Shown: positions 13,659-20,821, numbered from the stretch's first letter. The stretch is 20,821 nucleotides of DNA from Betaproteobacteria bacterium (GCA_009922295.1 RFWA01000006.1:1-20821), one strand, 5' to 3'. Notes: generated from the sequence alone by a model not told the origin. Numbers and translations are program-made.

Positions 13659-14354
13659 ATGAGTTTTGTCGTTACGCCCGCACCACAAATCAGCGTGCCA
13701 GTCTTGGGTACAGAGGCCCGCTTCCCGGTACACCGCATCTACTGCGTCGGCCGCAATTACGAAGAGCATGCCAAGGAGATGGGTTTTACGGGTCGTGAAC
13801 CGCCCTTCTTTTTTCTCAAACCCACGGATGCGGTCGTGGTGGTGAATCCAGGGGAGACTGCCTCCCTGCCCTACCCAAGCCTGACCACCAACCTGCACCA
13901 TGAGATCGAGCTGGTGGTGGCGATCGGCACCGGCGGCAAGAACATCAAGGCTGCCGATGCGCACCGGCACATTTTTGGGTACGCGGTCGGCCTGGACATG
14001 ACACGGCGCGACCTGCAGAACGAGATGAAGAAGCAGGGCCGCCCCTGGTGCATCGGCAAGGCCTTTGACCACTCAGCCCCGATCGGCCCCATCACCCCGG
14101 CGGCCCAGGCCGGCGACGTGACTGCCGCCGAGATTGCGTTGAAGGTGAACGGCCAGGACCGCCAGCGCAGCCAGGTCAGCAAGCTGATTTGGAACATTGC
14201 CGAAACCATTGAGCACCTGTCAGCCGCGTGGGAATTGCAGCCCGGCGACCTGATCTACACCGGCACCCCGGAGGGCGTTGCCGCCGTGGTAGCCGGTGAC
14301 ACGCTGCACGGCACGGTGACCGGCCTGACGCCGATCACGCTGCAGGTGCGCTGA
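13659..14354 (+). CDS. Fumarylacetoacetate hydrolase family protein (fumarylpyruvate/acylpyruvate hydrolase-like)
   Basis: 231 aa, the short FAH form related to FAHD1, E. coli YcgM and NagK. These metal-dependent enzymes cleave acylpyruvates such as fumarylpyruvate. Seen are VHRIYCVGRNYEEHAKEMG (24-42), FFLKPTDAVV, the metal ligands Glu82 and Glu84 in HHEIELVVAIG, Asp113 in VGLDMTRRDLQ, the KAFDHSAPIGP segment and TGTPEGV near the C-terminus. It precedes the Nudix gene by 12 bases. With the zeta-class GST nearby it could complete gentisate or homogentisate degradation, but no ring-cleavage dioxygenase is in the window. The protein is much shorter than true fumarylacetoacetase (about 420 aa), favouring fumarylpyruvate hydrolase. 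Confidence 0.9.
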   Translation: MSFVVTPAPQISVPVLGTEARFPVHRIYCVGRNYEEHAKEMGFTGREPPFFFLKPTDAVVVVNPGETASLPYPSLTTNLHHEIELVVAIGTGGKNIKAADAHRHIFGYAVGLDMTRRDLQNEMKKQGRPWCIGKAFDHSAPIGPITPAAQAGDVTAAEIALKVNGQDRQRSQVSKLIWNIAETIEHLSAAWELQPGDLIYTGTPEGVAAVVAGDTLHGTVTGLTPITLQVR

Positions 14355-14366
14355 GACCGGGCGGGT

Positions 14367-14912
14367 ATGCTGCGCGAACCGATCAAGCACTGCCGCAAAT
14401 GCGGCACCAGCGTGGTGTACCGCATCCCGGATGATGGCGACACCAAGGAGCGTGCGATTTGCACCGCCTGCACCACCGTGCATTACGAGAACCCGCTCAA
14501 TGTGGTCGGCACCGTGCCCATCTGGGGCGACAAGGTCCTGCTCTGCAAACGCAACATTGAGCCGCGCTGGGGCAAGTGGACACTGCCAGCCGGCTTTATG
14601 GAACTCAACGAGACGGTGGCTGAAGGCGCGGCCCGGGAAACGGTGGAAGAATCTGGTGCCGAGTTTGAGCTGGAGGGCCTGTTCTCATTGGTGAACGTAG
14701 CGCGCGTGGGCCAAGTGCACCTGTTTTACCGAGCCCGGCTGCTGAGCGACCGCTTCAACCCCGGTTTTGAAACGATCGAGGCCCGGTTGTTTGCCGAGGA
14801 TGAGATCCCCTGGGACGAGATTGCCTTTCGCACCGTGAAGGAAACGCTGGAGCATTACTTTGCCGACCGGCGGGCGGGGGCCTTCTCCATCCACGCCATC
14901 GACATCACCTGA
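14367..14912 (+). CDS. Nudix hydrolase with N-terminal zinc ribbon
   Basis: 181 aa. The N-terminus has two CxxC pairs (Cys9/Cys12 and Cys32/Cys35), a zinc ribbon as found in NudC-like and related Nudix enzymes. VVGTVPIWGDKVLLCKRNIEPRWGKWTLPAGFMEL leads into the Nudix box: Gly76, Glu82, Arg90-Glu91, Glu94-Glu95 and Gly97 fit GX5EX7REUXEEXGU, with Thr92 at the usually aliphatic position. Nudix enzymes hydrolyse nucleoside diphosphates linked to another group; the substrate here is unknown. It sits between the FAH-family gene (12 bases) and the exonuclease fusion (29 bases), so the three probably share a transcript. NudC itself is longer and has an extra domain, so I do not use that name. Confidence 0.93.
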   Translation: MLREPIKHCRKCGTSVVYRIPDDGDTKERAICTACTTVHYENPLNVVGTVPIWGDKVLLCKRNIEPRWGKWTLPAGFMELNETVAEGAARETVEESGAEFELEGLFSLVNVARVGQVHLFYRARLLSDRFNPGFETIEARLFAEDEIPWDEIAFRTVKETLEHYFADRRAGAFSIHAIDIT

Positions 14913-14941
14913 TTGGCCGCGGCTTGCCGCCTGCGCCCGCG

Positions 14942-16375
14942 ATGCTGCCCTGTTACCTGCTGCTTGACCTGGAAACCACCGGCGGCAACCCGGTGCGCGA
15001 CCGCATCACCGAGATTGCCGCCGTTCGCATGGAGGGCGGTCAGGAAGTAGCCCGCTGGAGCACCCTGGTGCACCCGGGCGGCCGAATTCCACCCTTCATC
15101 CAGAGCCTGACCGGCATCAGCGACGCCATGGTGGCTGAAGCCCCCGGTTTTGACGAGGTCGCCAGCACCCTGCTGAGCTTGCTGGAGGGCGCCGTGTTGG
15201 TGGCGCATAACGTGCGCTTCGACCACGGTTTTTTACTCCATGAGTTTGCCCGCGCCGACATCACCCTGAAAACCCGCACACTTTGTACCGTGCGACTGTC
15301 ACGCCTGCTGTACCCGCAGCACCGCAGCCATGGGCTTGATGCCATCATGCAGCGACACGGCCTGCAGACCCAGGCCCGGCACCGCGCCATGGGCGATGTG
15401 GACATGGTGCTGGCCTGGCTGCGCCTGGCCGGGGCGGAGCTGGGCGCTGATACCCTGCGCCAGCAGGCACAAGCCCTCTTGCAAGGCAGTGCCGCCCTGC
15501 CACCCCAGCTGGACACCCGGATCACGGACATCCCGGAGGGGCCTGGCGTGTACTTGTTTTATGGCGAAGGACCACTGCCACTCTACATTGGCAAAAGCGT
15601 GACGATACGCAGCCGGGTGATGTCGCATTTTCAGGCGGCTAGCCGTCAGCCGCGCGAGATGCGCATGGCGCAGGAGATCCGCCGCGTGGAGTGGCGTGAA
15701 ACCGCGGGCGAACTGGGTGCCCTTCTCCTAGAAGCCCGGCTCGTGAAAGACATGCAGCCAGTCCACAACCGGCAACTTCGACGCGAACGCGCCCTGTGCG
15801 CCTGGCGCCTGGACGACAACCCCAAGGTGCGGCCCCTGACCACGCTGGTCAGCGGTGCCGACTTTGAACCAGCGCAATTTGGCCAACTGTACGGCGTCTA
15901 CCGCTCGCGCCGGCAGGCCCAGGACGCGCTGCGCGAGCTGGCAGACGCGCATGGCCTGTGCCTGCAGGCGCTGGGCTTGGAGTCTGGCCAGGGCCGCTGT
16001 TTTGCCCATCAAGTGGGTCGCTGCAAGGGCGTCTGTTGCGGCGAGGAAAAGCCCGAACGGCACCGGCTGCGACTGGAATTGGCGCTTGCAGAGCAAAAGC
16101 TGCGAATCTGGCCCTATGCCGGGCCGATCGGCCTGCGAGAGGTCGACACGGCGCGCGGCCGCACAGAGGTCCACCTGTTTGACCAGTGGTGCCACCTGGC
16201 CACGGTGTACGACGACAACAGTTTGGCAGAAGCTCTGGCTGCTGGCACCGGCAAGACAAGCCGCAACAGCCTGGCCTTTGACCTGGACACTTACCGCCTG
16301 CTGCTCAAGCAGCTGGCGGCGCCGGCGCGCGCTGGATTAACCTTGTTAACCTGGCCAGCCCCAAGCTCAGGCTGA
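14942..16375 (+). CDS. DEDDh 3'-5' exonuclease fused to a GIY-YIG (UvrC/Cho-like) nuclease
   Basis: 477 aa from ATG 14942; a TTG at 14924 would add six residues. Residues 5-165 are a DnaQ-like exonuclease: DLETTG with Asp9 and Glu11, AHNVRFDHGFL with Asp94, and HRAMGDVD with His147 and Asp152 complete the DEDDh set. Residues about 195-290 are a GIY-YIG domain: GPGVYLFYG (201-208), LYIGKS (214-219), and ALLLEARLVKDMQPVHN with the metal-binding Glu264, as in UvrC and Cho. Further on, Cys340-x12-Cys353-x7-Cys361-x3-Cys365 resembles the UvrC cysteine motif. UvrC's UVR, endonuclease-V-like and HhH parts are absent. Exonuclease/GIY-YIG fusions are known; I recall M. tuberculosis Rv2191. A DNA-repair role is likely. 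It converges on dinG with an 86-base gap. Confidence 0.92.
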   Translation: MLPCYLLLDLETTGGNPVRDRITEIAAVRMEGGQEVARWSTLVHPGGRIPPFIQSLTGISDAMVAEAPGFDEVASTLLSLLEGAVLVAHNVRFDHGFLLHEFARADITLKTRTLCTVRLSRLLYPQHRSHGLDAIMQRHGLQTQARHRAMGDVDMVLAWLRLAGAELGADTLRQQAQALLQGSAALPPQLDTRITDIPEGPGVYLFYGEGPLPLYIGKSVTIRSRVMSHFQAASRQPREMRMAQEIRRVEWRETAGELGALLLEARLVKDMQPVHNRQLRRERALCAWRLDDNPKVRPLTTLVSGADFEPAQFGQLYGVYRSRRQAQDALRELADAHGLCLQALGLESGQGRCFAHQVGRCKGVCCGEEKPERHRLRLELALAEQKLRIWPYAGPIGLREVDTARGRTEVHLFDQWCHLATVYDDNSLAEALAAGTGKTSRNSLAFDLDTYRLLLKQLAAPARAGLTLLTWPAPSSG

Positions 16376-16461
16376 CCTACCCAGCCTTGCTGTCGATCAG
16401 TCGATGTCGCCCCACCGATCGCACGGCGTGGTGGGTGGCGTCCAGCACAAGGTCTTGAACT

Positions 16462-18606
16462 TCAGGCTTGAGTCTGTGCGCTGCGGCGCGATAAAGCGTA
16501 CGGCGGCAGGCCGCTTAGCATGCGCTGGCCATAACCCTGTTGCAGCAGACGCCGGTCATAGCAGACCACCGTGGCCTGGTCTTCCTCGGTGCGAATGGCG
16601 CGGCCAGTCCACTGGAGCAGGCGAACACCCGTCGCGGGCACCACCAACTCGGCAAAGGGATCACGTCCGAGCGTTTTCAGCCACTCGGCCCGGCCCTCCT
16701 CCACCGGGTCGGCCGGAGGACTGAAGGGCAGCTTGGCGATAAACACGGTTTCGCACAGCCGACCTGGCAGGTCCAGGCCTTCACCAAACGACTGCAAGCC
16801 AAAAATAATGGAGGCTTGACCAGCTTCGATACGGGCCTGATGTGCCGCCAGCAGGCGGCTGCGGGACAGCTGGCCCTGCACCAGAACACAGGTCAGCAAG
16901 GCCGGATCCAGCGCATCGATCGCTGCCCTCATCTGCAGCCTGGAGGTAAACAGAGCCAACGCGCCATGGCTGACTTGTCGCAAGTCCGTCATCAGCTCAG
17001 CCACCATATCGCGGGTATACGCTGGTGCGTCGCGCGGGTCAGCAGCCGTTTCCACCACCACCAATCGCCCCTGGGTCCGGTAATCAAAGGGGCTGTCCAC
17101 CGCCAGCGTTGTCACATGGGCTTGCCCGTCCAACCCGGCCTCCTGCAAAAAATAGTCAAAGCTGCCGCAACTGGTCAAAGTGGCGGATGTAATCACCGCT
17201 GCCCGGACCTGCCGCCACAGGTGCTGGCGCAGCAGATCGCCCGGCACAATCGGGCAGGCATGGGCGCTCACCACCACCAGGCCTGAGCTGGTGTCAGCCT
17301 CGAACCACTTGGCCAGCGGCGTATCGCCGTGGGTCAGCAGCAAACTGCTGGTGTGGGCGACCGCAAGCAGGCGCGGCGCCAACTGCCCCAGCCGGGCATA
17401 CATCAAAGCACAGCCCAGCGCCTGAGCTGGGTCTTCGCGGACCATGCGTTTCAGTTCGCTGGCTAGTTCCTCCAGCGCGGCGGATAAGCCAGCGGCATGG
17501 CCTTGCACCAAGGCCAGGGGCGCCTGTAGTTCGGGTGGCAAGGCACCATGCCGCAGCCGATGCAGGCTGTTGTACCCGGCTGATTCGACGCTCAGGCGGT
17601 CCATCAGCAGGCGAGCCAGGTCATTCAATGCACTTTTGAGTTGCTGCGCCAGTGTGTCGACGTCCTGCGCCAGCTCCATCTGAATTTTGCCGCTGACCTC
17701 GCGCAGGGCCCTGGGCAGCTTATCGAGCCAGCGCAGGTTGGACAGGTCCATGGCGCTGGAGAACTGGCGCAAGGCCACCGCCGGCAAGTGATGGCCCTCA
17801 TCAAAGACCAACAAGCAGTTGTCGAGTTCGGGCAGGGTCTTCATGCCAACCGAGGCCAACACCAGGTCGTGGTTGGCCACGATCACTTGCGCCTCCGCCA
17901 AGCGGCTGCGTGCCTGGTAGTAACTGCAGTCCCGGTAGCGCGGGCAGTGACGGGCCGTACAGGTGTGGCGCTCGGCGGCCACGGTGGCCCAGTCCTGGGC
18001 CTCGGGTTGCTCGGGCAAATTGTCCCGGTCGCCGTCCCAGTGGCCGCCCGCCAATGCGATAGACAGCGTGGCATACAGCGTGTCACGTCTCGCCTGAGGA
18101 TCATCCCCGCGGAGTTGGCGGCCATAAGCCGCGGTGGGCGGGGGAACATCGTCGTCTGGGCCAAACAACTCGTCCTCCGCGCCCTCAATGGTGCCGCCGC
18201 TCAGGCGGTCGAGCTTGAACTTGCACACATAGCGGCCACGGCCCTTGGCCAGCGCAAATACAAATGGGGTCTGCAGCACTGCCGCCAGAGCGGGCAGGTC
18301 TTTGGTCATCAATTGCTCCTGCAGAGCCACCGTGGCCGTGGAGATGACCAGTCGGGTCTTGAGCGCCAGCGCCAGCGCCACCATGGTGGCCCCGTAGGCG
18401 GCCGACTTGCCAACGCCGGTGCCGGCCTGGATCACACTGACCGCCCCAACCGGTTCAGGGTGTTCGCCCAAAGTCACGGTGGCCATGGCGCTGGCAATTC
18501 GCTGGGCCATGGCCTGCTGGCCAGGTCGCGCGCGAAAACCCGGCGTACCCGACAGCACTTGCTCAAATGAGGCCAGCGCGGCCTGGGTCAGCTCAGACGG
18601 GCTCAA
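16462..18606 (-). CDS. dinG: DinG-type Fe-S superfamily 2 DNA helicase
   Basis: 714 aa, about the size of E. coli DinG (716). DinG is a 5'-3' helicase that unwinds forked DNA, D-loops and R-loops. Motif I AGTGVGKS (61-68) binds ATP, DEGH (269-272) is motif II, four cysteines for a 4Fe-4S cluster are at 128, 216, 221 and 227, and VVPATGVRLLQWTGRAIRTEEDQ near the C-terminus is motif VI. ITSATLTSCGSFDYF and FTSRLQMRAAIDAL mark the second RecA domain, and SIIFGLQSFGEGLDLPG motif V. The start is TTG 18606: an in-frame stop lies 18 bases upstream and no ATG or GTG precedes the first helicase motifs, the next ATG being residue 33. It is tail to tail with the exonuclease fusion. Confidence 0.93.
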   Translation of the reverse strand: MSPSELTQAALASFEQVLSGTPGFRARPGQQAMAQRIASAMATVTLGEHPEPVGAVSVIQAGTGVGKSAAYGATMVALALALKTRLVISTATVALQEQLMTKDLPALAAVLQTPFVFALAKGRGRYVCKFKLDRLSGGTIEGAEDELFGPDDDVPPPTAAYGRQLRGDDPQARRDTLYATLSIALAGGHWDGDRDNLPEQPEAQDWATVAAERHTCTARHCPRYRDCSYYQARSRLAEAQVIVANHDLVLASVGMKTLPELDNCLLVFDEGHHLPAVALRQFSSAMDLSNLRWLDKLPRALREVSGKIQMELAQDVDTLAQQLKSALNDLARLLMDRLSVESAGYNSLHRLRHGALPPELQAPLALVQGHAAGLSAALEELASELKRMVREDPAQALGCALMYARLGQLAPRLLAVAHTSSLLLTHGDTPLAKWFEADTSSGLVVVSAHACPIVPGDLLRQHLWRQVRAAVITSATLTSCGSFDYFLQEAGLDGQAHVTTLAVDSPFDYRTQGRLVVVETAADPRDAPAYTRDMVAELMTDLRQVSHGALALFTSRLQMRAAIDALDPALLTCVLVQGQLSRSRLLAAHQARIEAGQASIIFGLQSFGEGLDLPGRLCETVFIAKLPFSPPADPVEEGRAEWLKTLGRDPFAELVVPATGVRLLQWTGRAIRTEEDQATVVCYDRRLLQQGYGQRMLSGLPPYALSRRSAQTQA

Positions 18607-18755
18607 GGCAGACGTCCAAGCTCAGCAAGGGATTGATGTGCATGGCGCTATTACACCGCCAATCACAGCGCTAATCTCTTGCCAGTCCGTCACGGTTGCA
18701 AATTACTGAGGTGGCGTCCCTATCAAGACGGCCTTGGCAGGCTATATTTAGGCTT

Positions 18756-19226
18756 ATGAATTCGACAGTCCAACCTCAAGCTGCAGCGAGCTTAACTTGG
18801 CGCAGGCTGCTGGTCGCACTGGTATTGGCGTGTCTAGGCCGTACCGGTCTGGCAACGCTCGGGGCAGCGCCTGCAACTGCGGACAACGGCACAAGAAGTA
18901 TCAACGCTGCTTACACGATTACGGAAAGCTTGCTCGACAACGGAACTCAGGTGCAAGAATTTGTAACGCCCGCCGGACGGGTCTTTGCTGTGAGCTGGCG
19001 CGGCCCGGTGCTGCCCGACCTAAGGTCCATTCTGGGAGATTACATCCACATTTTCCATCGCCACATCGAAGCATCCCGCCAAACAGGCCTGCGCGGCGGA
19101 CCCGTTAACTTGGCGCAGCAAGGTCTGGTCTTGCGCTCCAGCGGCCGCATGGGCCACTTTTCTGGCCATGCGTATGTCCCTGCCTTGGTGCCCGTCGGCG
19201 TCAATATCCATGAATTGCTCGGTTAA
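18756..19226 (+). CDS. DUF2844 family exported protein
   Basis: 156 aa. The N-terminus has Arg-Arg (16-17) and a hydrophobic LLVALVLACLG stretch, followed by an Ala-rich region with a plausible signal-peptidase site near APATA/DNG (about residue 42), so export to the periplasm is likely. The mature part, with AYTITESLLDNGTQVQEFVTPAGRVFAVSWRGPVLPDL, LGDYI, and GLVLRSSGRMGHFSGHAYVPALVPVGVNIHEL, matches what I know as DUF2844, a family of unknown function that in Burkholderiales is commonly found next to DUF3443. Its stop lies 17 bases inside the DUF3443 gene, so the two are translationally linked. I start at ATG 18756 because it places the signal peptide at the N-terminus; the open frame from 18696 adds 20 unrelated residues. 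Confidence 0.85.
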   Translation: MNSTVQPQAAASLTWRRLLVALVLACLGRTGLATLGAAPATADNGTRSINAAYTITESLLDNGTQVQEFVTPAGRVFAVSWRGPVLPDLRSILGDYIHIFHRHIEASRQTGLRGGPVNLAQQGLVLRSSGRMGHFSGHAYVPALVPVGVNIHELLG

Positions 19227-20442
19227 GAACTTTGTTCAATGGATTACCGTCACACTGCTGTCGGTCTGGATCGCAGCCTGTGGCGGCGGCAGTAGCGTAC
19301 CAGCTAACCTACCGACGGTGGAGGTGCCAGCCGGCAACAATGCCATCGCCGTCACCGTCGACCGGGGCCCGACCGGTAACAGCGTCAACCGGCTCTACAC
19401 CAGCGTCACCATCTGTGAGCCCGGCAGCAGCAGCCAATGCCAGACCATTAACCATGTGCTGGTGGACACCGGCTCCACCGGCTTGCGCCTTTTGGCATCG
19501 GTGATCCGCCCTGACCTCAAACTTAACCTTCAGTTGAGTGCGCAGGGATTTCCTTTGCTGAACTGCATCCAGTTCGTAGACACCAGCTTTGCCTGGGGTC
19601 CAATTGCAGGGTTCGACCTGAAGCTGGGTGGCAAAACGGCCAGCACCCTCCCGACACAACTGATCGGTGACCCGGCTACGGCGGCCCTGAGTGCGAACTG
19701 TGCGACAGGGCTGCCGCTCAACTCGGTCGCCAGCCTGGGGGCTAATGGGGTGCTGGGCCTCAGCCTCTTCAAACAGGATTGCGGCTCAAACTGCGTGACC
19801 AACCCGCGTAATGGCTACTACTTCCGTTGCACCACGGCCAGTTGTACGGCGGCACAGGCTTCGGTGGCTAGCCTGATCCAGCAAGTCAGCAACCCGGTTC
19901 CCCGCTTCAGCGGCGATAACAACGGCTTTGTGTTGAACCTGCCCCCGGTTGACCCATCTGGCGCCATCAGGCTCAACGGCACTCTGGTTTTTGGTATTGG
20001 CACTCAGGCCAACAACCAGGATGTCCCAGCCAGCGTCCTTAGCACCAGCATCACTGGTCGGATCACCACCGTGCTGTCGGGTCAGCCGTTGACCAACAGC
20101 TTTCTTGACACGGGTTCCAACGCACTTTTCTTTGATGCCACCTCAATCCCCCTGTGCACCGGCAGCGAGCCCATTCGTTTTTATTGTCCGCCCACCCGGA
20201 TTAACAGATCAGCATCGATGATCGGCACCACCGGCGCGACGGCGCCCGTCAACCTTGCCGTGGACAATGCCCTGCAGCTGTTTGCAAGCCCAGCTAATGC
20301 CGTATTACCCACTTTGGCGGGAACCTTTGGCGACTCTCAAAGTTTTGATTGGGGATTGCCATTTTTCTACGGCCGTCGCGTGTTTTTGGGTATCGAAAAA
20401 GAAACATCGACAGTGGGAACTGGCCCGTTTTATGCCTTCTGA
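19210..20442 (+). CDS. DUF3443 lipoprotein with two DTGS motifs (pepsin-like aspartic protease fold?)
   Basis: 410 aa. The N-terminus is a lipoprotein signal: a hydrophobic stretch (9-23) ending in lipobox IAAC with Cys24, then GGGSS; Gly at +2 suggests outer-membrane sorting. The mature protein has IAVTVDRGPTGNSVNRLYTSVTIC, then VLVDTGSTGLR (DTGS 86-89), GVLGLSLF (180-187), LVFGIGTQ (259-266), SFLDTGSNALFF (DTGS 300-303) and near the end FDWGLPFFYGRRVFLGIE. Two DTGS motifs 214 residues apart, each in a hydrophobic strand, with a G-hydrophobic-G element between and a final segment like the pepsin LGDxFLRxYYxxFD region, suggest a bilobal aspartic-protease fold. At least ten cysteines fit an oxidising periplasm. 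It overlaps DUF2844 by 17 bases and ends one base from the convergent MFS gene. Function is unproven. Confidence 0.87.
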   Translation: MNCSVKNFVQWITVTLLSVWIAACGGGSSVPANLPTVEVPAGNNAIAVTVDRGPTGNSVNRLYTSVTICEPGSSSQCQTINHVLVDTGSTGLRLLASVIRPDLKLNLQLSAQGFPLLNCIQFVDTSFAWGPIAGFDLKLGGKTASTLPTQLIGDPATAALSANCATGLPLNSVASLGANGVLGLSLFKQDCGSNCVTNPRNGYYFRCTTASCTAAQASVASLIQQVSNPVPRFSGDNNGFVLNLPPVDPSGAIRLNGTLVFGIGTQANNQDVPASVLSTSITGRITTVLSGQPLTNSFLDTGSNALFFDATSIPLCTGSEPIRFYCPPTRINRSASMIGTTGATAPVNLAVDNALQLFASPANAVLPTLAGTFGDSQSFDWGLPFFYGRRVFLGIEKETSTVGTGPFYAF

Positions 20443-20443
20443 A

Positions 20444-20821
20444 TTACCCCGCCGGGCGCTGGTGCATGTCCAGACGACCCGCTAACGCCATAGCTGCCAG
20501 GCTGGCACAAGCCCCTACCAGGCCAGCCATCCAGTAGTTCTGCACCAGATGATTGGCATCCCGACTGATCAGGCTGCCGCCAATAAAGGCCGCAACCCCC
20601 ATGGCGCCAGACTGCACCGACGAATTGAGCGCCATGAAGGTGCCGCGCAGTGCCGGGTTGGCGCAAGAAGCAATGATGGCCATGCCGGGAATCATGCGAC
20701 CGCTCATGCAAGTGAAAAACAGGGTAGACACGATCAAGACTGCCCACATGGGCAGACCCTCCGTCAATGTGGTTGCAACCATGGGCACGATGACCAGCAC
20801 CGCCATCACACGAAACAGCGC
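20444..20821 (-). CDS. Major facilitator superfamily transporter, C-terminal fragment
   Basis: The last 125 codons of a gene whose start lies beyond the window; the frame is open to base 20821. Four hydrophobic segments are visible: MAVLVIVPMVATTL, MWAVLIVSTLFFTCMSGRMIPGMAIIASCA, ALNSSVQSGAMGVAAFIGGSLIS, and YWMAGLVGACASLAAMALAG, consistent with transmembrane helices 9-12 of an MFS permease. The stretch GRMIPGMAIIASCANPALRGTFMALNSSVQSGAMGVAA resembles the helix 10-11 region of drug:H+ antiporter-type (DHA) permeases, including the PALRGTFMALNSS loop. Substrate unknown. It is convergent with DUF3443, with one base between the stop codons. Confidence 0.85.
   Translation of the reverse strand, partial: ALFRVMAVLVIVPMVATTLTEGLPMWAVLIVSTLFFTCMSGRMIPGMAIIASCANPALRGTFMALNSSVQSGAMGVAAFIGGSLISRDANHLVQNYWMAGLVGACASLAAMALAGRLDMHQRPAG

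Noticed and set aside
16408..16440. CCCACC/GGTGGG hairpin between the exonuclease fusion and dinG.
   Set aside because: Large loop and no T run on either strand, so an intrinsic terminator is not supported although one would be expected between convergent genes.
17641..18570. Plus-strand open frame of 309 codons opposite dinG.
   Set aside because: Antisense to the helicase motifs; Gln/Gly/His-rich mirror-frame composition.
1..20821. CRISPR arrays, tRNA or rRNA genes, insertion sequences, prophage or attachment sites.
   Set aside because: No regularly spaced repeats, no cloverleaf-like segments in the gaps, and no transposase or integrase frames were found.

Overview
The window is 20.8 kb of GC-rich, densely packed bacterial chromosome. 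A class I polyhydroxybutyrate operon (phaC-phaA-phaB), a dapC-dapD-prmB run, a DUF2844/DUF3443 lipoprotein pair, a zeta-class GST near a fumarylpyruvate-hydrolase-like gene, and a short palindromic repeat of a kind I recall from Rhodoferax and Polaromonas-like genomes all point to a betaproteobacterium of the Burkholderiales, most likely Comamonadaceae. The family assignment rests on memory of gene content, not on a search.

Layout. 1-501 is the 3' end of a YheS-type ABC-F ATPase. 798-2941 is a compact plus-strand module: a cis-prenyltransferase (UppS-like), then rmlA and rmlC of dTDP-rhamnose synthesis; rmlB and rmlD are not here. 3008-3597 is a CcdA/CcdB-type toxin-antitoxin pair with a promoter/operator-like region in front. 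Thirteen bases later comes dapC, then dapD (lysine/meso-diaminopimelate synthesis) and prmB (glutamine methylation of ribosomal protein L3). A convergent PfkB-family kinase (6573-7577) and the phaCAB operon (7719-11436, ended by a clear intrinsic terminator) follow on the minus strand. Between 11540 and 14912 lie a small membrane protein, pgeF and maiA (minus), an ABM-domain protein, an FAH-family hydrolase and a zinc-ribbon Nudix hydrolase. The last third holds a DEDDh exonuclease/GIY-YIG fusion tail to tail with a DinG-type Fe-S helicase, then DUF2844 overlapping DUF3443, and the C-terminal end of an MFS transporter running off the window.

How the genes work together. PhaA condenses acetyl-CoA, PhaB reduces the product, and PhaC polymerises it to PHB. 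DapC and DapD act at consecutive steps of the succinylase branch to diaminopimelate. RmlA and RmlC supply two of the four dTDP-L-rhamnose steps, and the neighbouring prenyltransferase could supply a lipid carrier. MaiA and the FAH-family enzyme could carry out the isomerisation and hydrolysis that end gentisate or homogentisate breakdown.

The most interesting points are: a DUF3443 lipoprotein with two DTGS motifs and pepsin-like flanking signatures; an exonuclease/GIY-YIG fusion that keeps a UvrC-like four-cysteine motif; in-frame insertions of a genomic repeat inside prmB and pgeF; a CcdB that lacks the Trp of the gyrase-poisoning C-terminus; and a cis-prenyltransferase with an Arg where UppS enzymes usually have Gly.
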